Positions 35,173 through 44,069 of a stretch of DNA of 64,000 nt are shown piece by piece (the first letter of the stretch is position 1; every line of letters begins with the position of its first letter). A model generated the notes under the pieces. The model was not told the DNA's origin. It worked only from the letters and a program-made list of their open reading frames with translations, and did not search any database. A program made the translations under genes and the position numbers. The DNA is from Haloarcula mannanilytica (lineage in GTDB: Archaea; Halobacteriota; Halobacteria; Halobacteriales; Haloarculaceae), in NCBI RefSeq assembly GCF_005406125.1, contig NZ_BIXZ01000004.1, positions 235,542 through 299,541 on the forward strand, in the 5' to 3' direction.

Positions 35173-37071
35173 TTAGTCACCTGCCGCGGGGACGTACTTC
35201 ATGTTGCTCGCGGCGAGTTCCTCGCCGTCAATGCTGGACTCGAACCCGTCGACGATCTCGGCGGGCTCGAAGGGGTTGCCGTTGTACTTGAGCAAGCTCG
35301 ACATCTTGTCGCCGTACTTGCCGAGTTCCTTCTGGGTCAGACCGCGGAACTGGGCCGTAGCGTTCATCTCGACGACGAGCGCCTCGTCGACCGATTCGAG
35401 CCACTCGGAGACCTCTTCCTTCGGGTACGGGGCCATGTCGGAGACGCCCAGTGCCTTCACGGAGTGGCCGTTCTCGTTGAGTCGGTCGACGGCCTCGAAG
35501 ACGGTCCCCTGCTGGCTGCCCCACACGAGGATGCCGTAGTCGGCGTCCTCGGGTCCGCGGTAGGTCTGGTGGGACGTGTTCTCGTCTAAGTCAGCACGGA
35601 TGTCGTCGAGCTTGTTGAGCCGTCGGTTCATCTGGGCGATACGGTTCTCGGGGTCCTCGCTGATGTGGCCCGATGGGTTGTGCTCGTTACCCGTCGCCAG
35701 GAAGCGGCCGTCCTTCTGGCCCGGCACGGAGCGCGGGCTGACGTTGGAGCCGTCCTCTGGCTCGTGGAGGAACCGCTGGAACTTCCCGGAGGAGTGGTGG
35801 GCTGCGTCCTGAATCTCCTCTTCGGTGAGGACCGAGCCGGGGTCGGCGTTCGGTTCCTCGTCGAAGTGGCTGGCCGGGAGGTTCCGGAGTTCGCCCTGGA
35901 TCTTCTGGTCGTAGATGACGATGGCCGGAATCTGATACTCGTAGGCGATGCGGAACGCCGAGCGGGTCTGGGTGTAACACTCGCGGATGTTCGCGGGCGC
36001 GAACACGACGCGGGCGGAGTCGCCCTGTGACGTGTACAGGACGTGTTCGAGGTCCGCCTGCTCGGGCTTGGTCGGCATCCCGGTCGAGGGACCGGCCCGC
36101 ATCGCTTCGACCAGCACAATCGGCGTCTCGGTCATCTCAGCCAGTCCGAGCGGTTCGGACATCAGCGCGAAGCCACCGCCGGAGGACCCGGACATGGCTT
36201 TGACGCCGGCGTGGGACGCGCCGAGTGCGAGCGCTGCGGCCGCGATCTCGTCCTCGACCTGCTCGGAGATGCCACCGAACTCGGGCAGGTGTTGGGACAT
36301 GATCGTGAACACGTCGGTCCACGGAGTCATGGGGTACCCCGAGATGAAGCGACAGCCCTCGTCGATTGCGCCGTAGGAGATGGCGTTCGAACCCGAGAGA
36401 ATGACCTGCTCCTCGTCGTGGGAGCCTTCGGGGACCTCGATATCGTGGTCGATATCGAGTTCACTGGCGGCTTCGTAGGCGTCCTCAAGGACGTTGAGGT
36501 TCGCCTCCTGCATGTCGCCGCTCATGTTCTGTTTGATGAGCTTCTCGAACTCGTCGGTGCTGATGTCGAGAATGGCCGCGGTCGCGCCGATACCGGCCGT
36601 GTTCCGCATGATCTCGCGGCCGTGTTCCTTGGCGATGCCGCGGAGGTCCATCGGCACGACGTGCCAGTTGTTCTCCTCGGCGGCCTCTTCGAGGCCGATC
36701 TCCTCGACATCCTCGTCGTCGAGCAGTCCCTCGTCATAGAGGAGGACGCCGCCCTCGCGGAGGTCGTCGAAGTTCTCGTACAGCGGTTTCAGCTCCTCTT
36801 TGCCGTAGTAGGCTTCTTCCTGTGGGTTCCGGGCGAAGGAGTCACCCAGGGCCAGCAGGAAGTTATAGCCGTCCCCGCGGGACTTTACTGGCTCGTCGTC
36901 CGCACGTACTTCGACGTACGTGTGGCCGCCGCGGATACGCGACGGGTAATGGCGATGCGTGAACACGTTCAGCCCCGACCACATCAAGGCCTTCGCGAAG
37001 TTCTGGCTTGTCGAGTCGATTCCGTCACCGGAACCACCGGCGATTCGCCAGATTAGTTCGTTGTCTGTCAT
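35173..37071 (-). CDS. porA: 2-oxoacid:ferredoxin oxidoreductase alpha subunit (gamma-alpha fusion)
   Basis: 632 residues. N-terminal gamma domain: WRIAGGSGDGIDSTSQNFAKAL to about residue 200; then the alpha domain ILSGSNAISYGAIDEGCRFISGYPMTPWTDVF and a pyrimidine-binding segment, and a C-terminal domain ending GFESSIDGEELAASNMKYV. Together with PorB it catalyses reversible oxidation of a 2-oxoacid to acyl-CoA with ferredoxin. The pyruvate assignment follows from length and resemblance to haloarchaeal PorA; a 2-oxoglutarate activity is the alternative. A 269-bp intergenic region upstream separates it from the divergent DICT gene. Confidence 0.82.
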   Translation of the reverse strand: MTDNELIWRIAGGSGDGIDSTSQNFAKALMWSGLNVFTHRHYPSRIRGGHTYVEVRADDEPVKSRGDGYNFLLALGDSFARNPQEEAYYGKEELKPLYENFDDLREGGVLLYDEGLLDDEDVEEIGLEEAAEENNWHVVPMDLRGIAKEHGREIMRNTAGIGATAAILDISTDEFEKLIKQNMSGDMQEANLNVLEDAYEAASELDIDHDIEVPEGSHDEEQVILSGSNAISYGAIDEGCRFISGYPMTPWTDVFTIMSQHLPEFGGISEQVEDEIAAAALALGASHAGVKAMSGSSGGGFALMSEPLGLAEMTETPIVLVEAMRAGPSTGMPTKPEQADLEHVLYTSQGDSARVVFAPANIRECYTQTRSAFRIAYEYQIPAIVIYDQKIQGELRNLPASHFDEEPNADPGSVLTEEEIQDAAHHSSGKFQRFLHEPEDGSNVSPRSVPGQKDGRFLATGNEHNPSGHISEDPENRIAQMNRRLNKLDDIRADLDENTSHQTYRGPEDADYGILVWGSQQGTVFEAVDRLNENGHSVKALGVSDMAPYPKEEVSEWLESVDEALVVEMNATAQFRGLTQKELGKYGDKMSSLLKYNGNPFEPAEIVDGFESSIDGEELAASNMKYVPAAGD

Positions 37072-37340
37072 GGTGAAATCCTCGGCCCCAGCTCTGGTGC
37101 CGTATCCTTCCGTTGGGGGGCCATGACTAAAGATTTTCCACTACATCACCACTCATTAATCGTTATCTTTCGGCTCAGGCACCTCAGATTGCCGTTTTCG
37201 AAATCCCGTTTCGTCACTTTTGGTATGTGTTCGCGTGTCCTATAGGTGCTTCTGAGAAGTACATATCAGATGCAAATAATAAGGTGTGCGACTTCCCCGC
37301 CGGAACGACTAACACAGTGACTACCGATGTATAGTCGAGG

Positions 37341-38060
37341 ATGTCGTTAACGGAACTCATCGCCGGTGTCGAGAACCACCGGAAGACGCTGACCGTCTTC
37401 AACGCCGGGCCGACGGCAGCCGAGGACCTGCAGGAGCGCTTCGCGGACCGCAACGTTCGCGTTCAGACCGAGCAGACCGAGAGCGGGCGACCGGGCGAGT
37501 TTATCACGCTCAGCGAGGACGGGGAAGTCATCGCGGCCGCGAGCCTCAATTCGTTCACCGACTCACTCAACGAGGGGCGACGGTACATCACGCGGGACAA
37601 CAGCCCCTATGCGTCGATTCTCGATCACCTCGACGAGACGATGTTCACCTCGTGGTCGATCCAGCGGATGACCGCAGCGTCCCGCGAAATCGAGGACCGC
37701 GCGTGGCGGGTCGGAAACGGGACGCTACACGCCGGTTTCCAGACCCTCTCGACTTTGCAGGGCGAACTCGACCTCTACGAGCGACTCGGTGAGACAGATG
37801 TGGATGTTCACGCATACTGTGTGCCGGATGTCGACCCGCCCGAGTACAGCACGTTCACACTCCACCTGGAACGAGCCGAGGAGATTGCCGACTCGTGGTT
37901 CGTCGTGTTCGACGGCGGCGGCGACCCGACCCAGAAGTGCGCGCTGCTGGCCGAGGAGCGCGAGCCGCGGGAGTTCTACGGCTTCTGGACCTACGACGAG
38001 TCCACGGTCGACTGGATCATCGACTATCTGGAGGAGACGTACGGGTATCTCGAACAGTGA
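37341..38060 (+). CDS. DICT sensory domain-containing protein
   Basis: 239 residues, DICT-like sensory fold: N-terminal LIAGVENHRKTLTVFNAGPTAAEDLQERF, EFITLSEDGEVIAAASLNSF in the middle, and FVVFDGGGDPTQKCALLAEEREPREFYGFWTYD in the last third. DICT domains bind small ligands and are often linked to GGDEF or HTH domains; here none is attached, so it probably works with a separate partner. The partner is unknown. It faces porA across a shared promoter region. Confidence 0.78.
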   Translation: MSLTELIAGVENHRKTLTVFNAGPTAAEDLQERFADRNVRVQTEQTESGRPGEFITLSEDGEVIAAASLNSFTDSLNEGRRYITRDNSPYASILDHLDETMFTSWSIQRMTAASREIEDRAWRVGNGTLHAGFQTLSTLQGELDLYERLGETDVDVHAYCVPDVDPPEYSTFTLHLERAEEIADSWFVVFDGGGDPTQKCALLAEEREPREFYGFWTYDESTVDWIIDYLEETYGYLEQ

Positions 38061-38117
38061 GTCGCGTTCGAACCGGTCATCGCTACGGCTCGCCGTCGTC
38101 TGGCATCCGCTCTTGAG

Positions 38118-38300
38118 ATGACGACGGTCGCCGAGTCCCGGGCGTTCCGCATCGAAGAGACCGGTCAGCGACTGAACGGTCTCGAACTGGATTTACACCT
38201 GTTTTTCGGCGTGTGGGCCGTTGTCGAGCGCCACGAAGACCGCTGGGTCGTGGCGACAGAAGACGGCGAGCAACGGACGCTCGTCCCCGTGTCGGACTGA
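38118..38300 (+). CDS. Small haloarchaeal protein of 60 residues
   Basis: 60 residues, beta-rich, with two clear segments: GVWAVVERHEDRWVVATEDGEQRTLVPV and LELDLHLFFG. It may be a small beta-barrel or a domain of a larger protein in other genomes. It follows the DICT gene 57 bp on and could share its transcript. No function known. Confidence 0.55.
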   Translation: MTTVAESRAFRIEETGQRLNGLELDLHLFFGVWAVVERHEDRWVVATEDGEQRTLVPVSD

Positions 38301-38374
38301 CCTGCCGCGGATTGTGTGCCCTGCCGCAGATCGTGTGCCCTGCCGCGGTTCGTCTGCCCTGCCGCGACCGTGTC
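38301..38374. repeat. Four tandem copies of a 19-bp unit
   Basis: Four imperfect copies of an 18-19 bp unit (CCTGCCGCGGATTGTGTG-like) start at 38301, 38319, 38338 and 38357, immediately after the stop of the 60-residue gene and before the end of the convergent metallo-hydrolase gene. The variable bases are clustered in the middle of the unit. Confidence 0.85.
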
Positions 38375-39172
38375 TCAGTCCATGGCCCCGGACACGTCCT
38401 CGAACACCGCGAGGTCGTGGCCGAGTAGCACCTCGGCCCCTGTGGCCCGCTGACGGTCGCGGCATCGCTCCAAGCTCTCTTTCCACGCACCGTTGTTCCA
38501 GAGGAGGCTCGTCGCCATCGGCTGGCCCGCGTAGTTCGCCTCGACGTACGCTTCGTCGCCGACGACGAGGAGCGGCTGCTCCGGGCGGTCGATGAACGCA
38601 CCCATGAGTCCGGGCGTGTGGCCGGGAAGGTGCAGCAGTTCGATACCGTCCGTGAGATGGTAGCTGTCGCCGTGGACGATTTCCCAGTTCAGGTCGCGGT
38701 CGAAATCGCTGGCGAGATAGGCGATAGATCCCTCGTCGGTGTTGGCGCTGTAGTACGCGTACGGGAGTTCCTCGCGGTGGACGTAGATCGGTACGTCTGT
38801 TCCGGCGAAGTTGTGCAGGCCGCCGGCGTGGTCAAGATGGAGGTGGCTCATCACGACCGCGTCGATGTCCGCAATGCTGTAGCCCGCCTCTTCAAGGTCG
38901 GCCGACAGGGTGTGCTCGGCGGCATCGACGTGTGCGAACGCCTCGTACAGCGGCGTTGGCCAGTACCCATCGGCGGCTTCGGAGTGAGAGCCAGTGTCCC
39001 AGAGTACGGTCAGTTCCGGCGTCTCCACGACGAGGTTCCAGACGACGTACGTTTCGTACTCGTGGTCCGGGTCGCGGTCCGAGGCCGTCGCGACGCTGTG
39101 GCCATCGACGACGAAGTTCCGGTCAGCCTGTACGCGACCTCGGTCGACGAACGTCACCGTAATGTCTGCCAT
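38375..39172 (-). CDS. Metallo-beta-lactamase fold hydrolase (N-acyl homoserine lactonase-like)
   Basis: 265 residues. Zinc motif HLHLDHAGG (about residues 111-119) with a further His in HREELPYAYYS and in LLHLPGHTPGL (about 183-193), and a terminal aspartate-containing GDEAYVE. The overall layout matches the AiiA/AttM lactonase group, which opens homoserine lactone rings; in an archaeon the true substrate may be another lactone. The start ATG at 39172 lies within the AT-richer zone leading to the origin. Confidence 0.82.
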   Translation of the reverse strand: MADITVTFVDRGRVQADRNFVVDGHSVATASDRDPDHEYETYVVWNLVVETPELTVLWDTGSHSEAADGYWPTPLYEAFAHVDAAEHTLSADLEEAGYSIADIDAVVMSHLHLDHAGGLHNFAGTDVPIYVHREELPYAYYSANTDEGSIAYLASDFDRDLNWEIVHGDSYHLTDGIELLHLPGHTPGLMGAFIDRPEQPLLVVGDEAYVEANYAGQPMATSLLWNNGAWKESLERCRDRQRATGAEVLLGHDLAVFEDVSGAMD

Positions 39173-39340
39173 GGAGAATCATTGTGCGCTCAGCGGATAA
39201 AGAGCGATGCCGTAGCCATTGGGCCGTCCGCTATCTGGATATCTTCACTGTGTCACCCAGCTTTTACCGTGTCATCGACTTCGGACCGCTCGAACGTAAC
39301 GCCCTTTTATAGCGAATCGCGCTCTTTGGAGCGGGACCCA

Positions 39341-39363
39341 CACACACCACCGTGCAAGTGTTC
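39341..39363 (-). repeat. ORB of oriC2 (inverted, left)
   Basis: On the minus strand the sequence reads GAACACTTGCACGGTGGTGTG, an origin recognition box. It points toward the two plus-strand ORBs at 39705 and 39751, so the AT-rich region is flanked by inverted boxes, the usual geometry of haloarchaeal origins. Confidence 0.85.
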
Positions 39364-39370
39364 TCGGTGT

Positions 39371-39399
39371 TGGCGGGGGTGGGGGTGGGGAGGGGTGGG
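39371..39399 (+). repeat. G-rich run beside the left ORB
   Basis: A run dominated by G with interspersed T and A (five blocks of four to five G) lies directly inside the left ORB. Origin recognition boxes of haloarchaea often carry a G-string at their end, and a G-rich element has been reported as an enhancer at another Haloarcula origin. It could also form a G-quadruplex on the plus strand. Confidence 0.7.
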
Positions 39400-39704
39400 C
39401 CACCTCAGACGTACTTAATTAGATGGGGAGTGATCGCGTCTATCACGATTCTGTGATAGAGAGAATAATCTCAAAGTGAAGATTACAACGTTTAAAGGAC
39501 TAAATACACAGTTTTAGAATATCACCTGATCTGGTACTGAACTAAATGAATATAGATATATTGCCTACACCATAAGATATAAATTGTTATTACTAGACCT
39601 AGATCTAGTTTAGGATGAGATAACAGGAAATCACAGGACTCAAGTACGTTAGATCAGGAATCGACGTAGCAGTCCGTTCGTGGCTATTTTCGAAGTCTAT
39701 TGGA
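39400..39704. other. AT-rich candidate unwinding region of the origin
   Basis: The 300 bp between the inverted ORBs are markedly AT-rich, especially 39460-39620, which is a strong contrast with the GC-rich flanks. A perfect 10-bp palindrome CTAGATCTAG occurs at 39599-39608. This is the most likely duplex unwinding element. No gene is present. Confidence 0.75.
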
Positions 39705-39770
39705 GAAACACTTGCAGGGTGGTGTGTGACTGTTCGGCGTAAGAACACTTGAAACACTTGAACGGTGGTC
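39705..39770 (+). repeat. Two ORBs of oriC2 just before cdc6
   Basis: GAAACACTTGCAGGGTGGTG at 39705-39724 and GAAACACTTGAACGGTGGTC at 39751-39770 are in the same orientation, 46 bp apart, and end 39 bp before the cdc6 start. The second is preceded by a partial copy (GAACACTTG, 39743-39751). They face the left inverted ORB. Confidence 0.88.
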
Positions 39771-39808
39771 ACTGGTTTTATGTAGGGCCACTCAAAAGGT
39801 GGGGTACG

Positions 39809-41137
39809 ATGGTCGACGTGAACGAGAACCCGTTCGACGGGACCGACGCGATCTTCGAACGAAAGCAACCGCTGAAAAAGGACACGTTCACGCCGGATAC
39901 GATCTTTCACCGCGACGAAGAGATCGAATTTTACATTAATGCGCTTCAGGATGTTATCGTCGGCCACGACCCCAACAACGTCTTCGTCTACGGTCCCACA
40001 GGTGTCGGTAAAACTGCTGTCACGAAGTGGGTCCGTGACAAACTCGAAGAAAAAGCCGAGGCCGAGGACATCCCACTCACCGTCATCGGGCCGATCAACT
40101 GCCGGAACTACCGGTCGGCGTACGCGCTGGTCAACACGCTCGTCAACGAGTTCCGGGACTCGGAGAACCAACTACCGGAGAGTGGCTACAGCACTGATAG
40201 CGTCTTCGAGTTCCTCTACGAAGAGATCGAAGCCGTCGGCGGGAACGTCCTTATCATTCTGGACGAAATCGACAACATCCCCGCGGACGCACGGAACGAC
40301 TTCCTCTATGAACTCCCCCGAGCAGAAGCGAACGAGAACACGCCGATCACTGATGCGAAGGTCGGACTCATCGGTATCTCGAACGACCTCAAATTCGTCG
40401 ATGTGCTGGAACCCAAAGTAAAATCGACCCTCGGGGAACGGGAGATCAAGTTCGGTCCGTACGATGCGACAGAGCTTCGGGATATTCTGGGCTACTACGC
40501 CGATATCGCGTTCAGGGAGGACGTTCTCGGCGAGGATGTCGTCCCGCTGGCGGCGGCCTTCTCGGCACAGGAGCGCGGTGACGTTCGCCAGGGCCTCCGG
40601 ATTCTCGAAAAGGCCGGAGAATACGCGCGGATGGAAGGTGCCGACGGCGTGACGGAAGCACATACGCGACGGGCGACGGACACGATAGAGACTGATGAAC
40701 TGCTGGACTACTTCGAGCACGACCTGAGTTCACAGCAGGCGCTGACGTATCTCGCGACGACGCTTGCGCTGATCGAGCCGAAACACGAGGCCTCGACGAA
40801 GCGGATCTACAATCTCTATTCCTCTATCGCGGAATCGAGCGGCCGCCGCGTGAAATCCGAGCGCAAGATCTACGAGTTCCTCGACCAGCTCTCCATGCAG
40901 GGGCTGGTCCGATCCGCTGAGCGGAACCTCGGCCGGAAGGGCGGGCGCAAGTACATCTACGAGGTCACCGACGACCCGACCGACATCATCAACGCTGCGC
41001 TTCAGTCCTCCTACAGCGACGCCGTCCCGAGCAACGTCAACGGGATCTTGGAACATTACTTGGAAGACGAAGCGACGGAGTTCGAGGCACCGGACACCAC
41101 TGACGACGAGCAACAGAACCTCTGGCAGTTCACGTAG
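39809..41137 (+). CDS. cdc6: Orc1/Cdc6 replication initiator
   Basis: 442 residues. AAA+ core: N-terminal GTDAIFERKQPLKKDTFTPD (initiator segment), Walker A GPTGVGKT at residues 62-69, Walker B IILDEIDNI near 150, sensor 2 region later (GDVRQGLRILEKAGEYA), and a C-terminal winged helix with the ORB-reading segment (LDQLSMQGLVRSAERNLGRKGGRKYIYEV). It opens the origin and loads MCM. It lies next to an origin and upstream of a large ORB array, the arrangement described for cdc6E at oriC2 of Haloarcula hispanica; the paralogue name is inferred from that. Start ATG 39809. Confidence 0.92.
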   Translation: MVDVNENPFDGTDAIFERKQPLKKDTFTPDTIFHRDEEIEFYINALQDVIVGHDPNNVFVYGPTGVGKTAVTKWVRDKLEEKAEAEDIPLTVIGPINCRNYRSAYALVNTLVNEFRDSENQLPESGYSTDSVFEFLYEEIEAVGGNVLIILDEIDNIPADARNDFLYELPRAEANENTPITDAKVGLIGISNDLKFVDVLEPKVKSTLGEREIKFGPYDATELRDILGYYADIAFREDVLGEDVVPLAAAFSAQERGDVRQGLRILEKAGEYARMEGADGVTEAHTRRATDTIETDELLDYFEHDLSSQQALTYLATTLALIEPKHEASTKRIYNLYSSIAESSGRRVKSERKIYEFLDQLSMQGLVRSAERNLGRKGGRKYIYEVTDDPTDIINAALQSSYSDAVPSNVNGILEHYLEDEATEFEAPDTTDDEQQNLWQFT

Positions 41138-41971
41138 TCGCGCCACTCCCACCCCAGGGGTTCACACCGTAGAACACTTGCACGGTGGTGTGTGTGTGTT
41201 CATCGGCGGCCGCAGCTATCGAGCGGTGCAGAACAGTTGCAGGGTGGTGTGTGTACCCACGATGGCCCGTACAGCAGAGATGACAACGCACGGCTACGGG
41301 GCCTCTCCTGCACAATATCCCGTGTAGAACACTTGCAACCCGGTGTGGCCGCCCGTTTCGAGCAACGCCACGGAGTTCCGTTTTGAAAACACTTGCAGGG
41401 TGGTGTCTGTGTCTATTTGCCCGGAAGACCGTTGAAACAGGTGCTCTGGAACACTTGCAGGGTGGTGTCTCCCTGTGTTTTCGCGTCCGTCTCAATACGG
41501 GAAACACTTGCAGGGCGGTGTCCGGGCGACGAACCGATTCTCACAAGAACAGTACGAAAACACTGCCAACGTGGGTTTTCGGGGGCTTCTACCCGTTCAA
41601 GCGCCGCTGTGTGAACACTTGCAGGGTGGTGTGTGAACACGTGTGGACTGATCTCGGCAGGCTATAGCCGGATCGTAAACACTCGCAGGGCGGTACTAGA
41701 ACACTTGTACGGTGGTGTCAGAACGTCTGTCCGGCGGTGCCAGAACACTCGTAGGGTGGTGTACCAGTCCGGTACAGCCGACATAGACGCCGTTGAAAGG
41801 TATTCCGTCCAGTCTGACCGGTACAGCAACGTAGTTGAATCTGCCTTTTTCGAACCAACGCGGGGTAGTCGAATCCCGCCGAAGAACACTCGAAGGGTGG
41901 TGTTCCGCACCGAAACCACGTCGGTTGCGGTCCGATCCGACGACAGGCCCTTCTAAATTGTTATCCGACCG
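41138..41971. other. Gene-free region carrying the downstream ORB array
   Basis: 834 bp with no supported gene between cdc6 and the acyl-CoA dehydrogenase stop. The open frames read here (for example on the minus strand) are made of repeated ORB translations. It contains the ORB cluster described as the next feature. The stretch 41766-41883 between the last two boxes is free of ORBs. Confidence 0.8.
41172..41906 (+). repeat. Array of about 13 same-orientation ORBs downstream of cdc6
   Basis: Copies of a roughly 20-bp box (GAACACTTGCAGGGTGGTGT) start near 41172, 41231, 41327, 41385, 41449, 41501, 41555 (degenerate), 41613, 41675, 41699, 41721 (degenerate), 41743 and 41884. All point the same way as the two boxes before cdc6. 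Spacing is first about 52-64 bp (one gap of 96), then about 22 bp for three neighbours. In Haloarcula hispanica an ORB-rich region downstream of oriC2-cdc6E is reported to restrain initiation, probably by titrating Cdc6. Confidence 0.9.
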
Positions 41972-43138
41972 CTACTTCGGGGCCTGGTTGTAGATGAGGT
42001 TCCGCTGGATGTCGTTGGCTCCCTCGTAGATGACCGGAATCCGCACGTCGCGGTACACGCGGGAGATACGGTTCTCGGTCAGCACCGAGCGCCCGCCGTG
42101 CAGTTGCATCCCCTTCTCGGCGGCGTCCATCGCCGCCTCGGTCGCTTTGGTCTTTGCCAGTGCGGCCCAGTAGCCGGCGTTTTCCTGATTCGCGACGCGG
42201 TCGGCGGCGTGCCAGGTGAGCGTTCGAGCGGACTGGAGGCCCAGATGCATGTCGGCCAGTTTATGCTGAACCGCCTGGAACTCGTCGACCGTCTTCCCGA
42301 AGGCCTCGCGGTCGTGGACGAACTCCCAGGCTTCCTCGATAGCCGCGGCGGCGAGACCGATTCCGTGCCCGCCGACGACGACACGGCCGTGGTTGAAGAA
42401 CTCCGCCAGCATGTAGAAGCCGGCCCCTTCGACGCCGATCAGGTTTTCCTCGGGAATCCGGCAGTCGTCGAGGACGATGTGGGCCTGCTTCGACGCCCGG
42501 AAGCCCATCTTCTCGGGGATGTGTTCGGCGTGGTAGCCGTCGGCGTCCGTCGGAACGATGAACATCGAGTAGTTCCCGTAGCGGTCGTTCGGGTCGTCGC
42601 CGGTCTTGGCGTACAGCGTCACCCAGTCGGCCTCGACGCCGTTGCCGATCCAGTACTTTTCGCCGTTGAGGACCCACTCGTCGCCGTCCTGCTCGGCGGC
42701 CGTCGTCATGCCGGCCAGATCGCTCCCCGTCTCCGGTTCGGAGACGGCCAGGCCCGTGATCTGGTCACCGGCCGCGACCGGTTCGAGGAACTCCTCCTTT
42801 TGCCACTCCGCGCCGTGGTCCTCGACGATTTCGGCTCCGAAACTGGCCAACTGGAGCGTCAGCGCGATGCCCGCGTCAGCCTTGTAGAACTCCTCGGCGA
42901 TGGCGAGTACCTGCTGGAGGTCGTATCCGCTCCCGCCCCACTCCTCGCCGATGTCCTGTGCGACGAGGCCGGCCTCGGTGGCCGCTTCGAGCACATCCCA
43001 GGGGTACTCCCCGGACGCGTAGTAATCGGCCGCGACTGGCTCGATGTGCTCCGCAGCGAACTCCCGGGCCTCCTGCTTGACCTCGTGGGCGTGCTCTGGA
43101 ACGAGTTCCTCGGACAGTAGTTCCATGATTAATGCCAT
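41972..43138 (-). CDS. Acyl-CoA dehydrogenase
   Basis: 388 residues from the ATG at 43138. FAD-binding segments: LAVSEPETGSDLAGM, YWIGNGVEADWVT, and FGKTVDEFQAVQHKLADM; the catalytic glutamate is in PVIYEGANDIQRNLI near the C-terminus. It catalyses alpha-beta desaturation of an acyl-CoA in fatty or branched-acid breakdown, passing electrons to ETF. Substrate length is not readable. Divergent from the lipoprotein gene at 43253 with a 114-bp shared intergenic region. An ATG at 43126 is an equally plausible start. Confidence 0.92.
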   Translation of the reverse strand: MALIMELLSEELVPEHAHEVKQEAREFAAEHIEPVAADYYASGEYPWDVLEAATEAGLVAQDIGEEWGGSGYDLQQVLAIAEEFYKADAGIALTLQLASFGAEIVEDHGAEWQKEEFLEPVAAGDQITGLAVSEPETGSDLAGMTTAAEQDGDEWVLNGEKYWIGNGVEADWVTLYAKTGDDPNDRYGNYSMFIVPTDADGYHAEHIPEKMGFRASKQAHIVLDDCRIPEENLIGVEGAGFYMLAEFFNHGRVVVGGHGIGLAAAAIEEAWEFVHDREAFGKTVDEFQAVQHKLADMHLGLQSARTLTWHAADRVANQENAGYWAALAKTKATEAAMDAAEKGMQLHGGRSVLTENRISRVYRDVRIPVIYEGANDIQRNLIYNQAPK

Positions 43139-43252
43139 GGTTTGTGTCCTCATATACTCCGTGAAACTACACCAAACACCGCCGGAGTTGTTTCCACGAA
43201 ACTCCTGATAATTGGCCAGCACGCTTTTCCATGGCTGTGGCCTTGCTCGCAC

Positions 43253-44026
43253 ATGAACCGTCGAGATTACCTGCTTACCGGAGCCAGCCTCGGAACCGCC
43301 GGACTTGCGGGGTGTTCGTTCCTGGCTGCCGCCGAGACGCCGCCGCCGGACGTTCCGACACAGCGCCTCGAAGACGGCGGCTGGACGCGAACGGACTTGT
43401 CCTCGGAGACAGTGTTCGACCGGAGCTACGGCCCGGTAAACGTCGAAGCCGTTTCCAGCACGGTCCAGTACGTCGACGAACAGCTTCAGGAGCGGGTCGC
43501 CAGCAGAACGCTCGATCAGGTGGCGACTGCCCTCTCAGTGTTTTTCGCCACACGAGTCGATTTCAGCCCCAATCTCGACAATCTTCCGGGCGGCGTGGGT
43601 CGGGAGGAACTGCTGGCTGAAGTTCGAATGAACGCCCGCGACAGCTTCGAACAGCAGATGGAAGCCCAAGGGCTGACCGATATCGAGGAAACCGGCGGGG
43701 GGACTATCGACATCAACACCGGCGAGACAGCCGAGACAACGGAACTGTCTGCGGTGTTCCCTTTCGAGGGGATCACATTCGACGTGACGGAGAACGAGGC
43801 AGTCGAGATTCCGGCGGCGGATATCGACATCTCGGCGCTGTTCGCGGTCTGGCACCACGGTGACTTCGTCCTCATCTCCGGGGGCGCGTACCCGGCGCAG
43901 AACTTCGAGCAGGTCGTCGAGAACGCACTGAGCGACGGCATTACGGTCACCGTCGATGTCGACCTCGGCCTACAACCCGACGCCTATCGGACCGAAATCC
44001 GGAACCTCATTACTGGCGTTCAGTAA
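43253..44026 (+). CDS. Tat-exported lipoprotein, DUF6517-like
   Basis: 257 residues. The N-terminus MNRRDYLLTGASLGTAGLAGC has the twin-arginine pair followed by a hydrophobic stretch and a lipobox Cys, as in most haloarchaeal lipoproteins. The rest is a beta-rich, acidic region with EQLQERVASRTLDQV and TVDVDLGLQPDAYRTEIRNL. It resembles the lipoprotein at 15056 in size and one segment, so both may belong to DUF6517. Function unknown. Confidence 0.78.
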   Translation: MNRRDYLLTGASLGTAGLAGCSFLAAAETPPPDVPTQRLEDGGWTRTDLSSETVFDRSYGPVNVEAVSSTVQYVDEQLQERVASRTLDQVATALSVFFATRVDFSPNLDNLPGGVGREELLAEVRMNARDSFEQQMEAQGLTDIEETGGGTIDINTGETAETTELSAVFPFEGITFDVTENEAVEIPAADIDISALFAVWHHGDFVLISGGAYPAQNFEQVVENALSDGITVTVDVDLGLQPDAYRTEIRNLITGVQ

Positions 44027-44069
44027 CTGCGACTGCGACCGCTTGCCGAGGATGCACTGTCCGAGCCGT

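Noticed and set aside
36043..37056. 337-residue plus-strand frame opposite porA
   Set aside because: Antisense to a well-recognised enzyme gene; translation has no recognisable features.
41860..41885. tRNA T-arm-like sequence
   Set aside because: GCGGG/CCCGC stem with a 10-base loop, no acceptor or anticodon arms; not a tRNA.
41172..41906. CRISPR array
   Set aside because: Boxes are 20 bp, variable, spaced 22-140 bp, and identical to boxes at the origin; no cas genes are nearby.
41130..41956. Several short frames with repeated HHPASV or TCRVV peptides
   Set aside because: They are translations of the ORB repeats on both strands, not genes or a CRISPR array. The repeats are too irregularly spaced and lack unique spacers of constant length.
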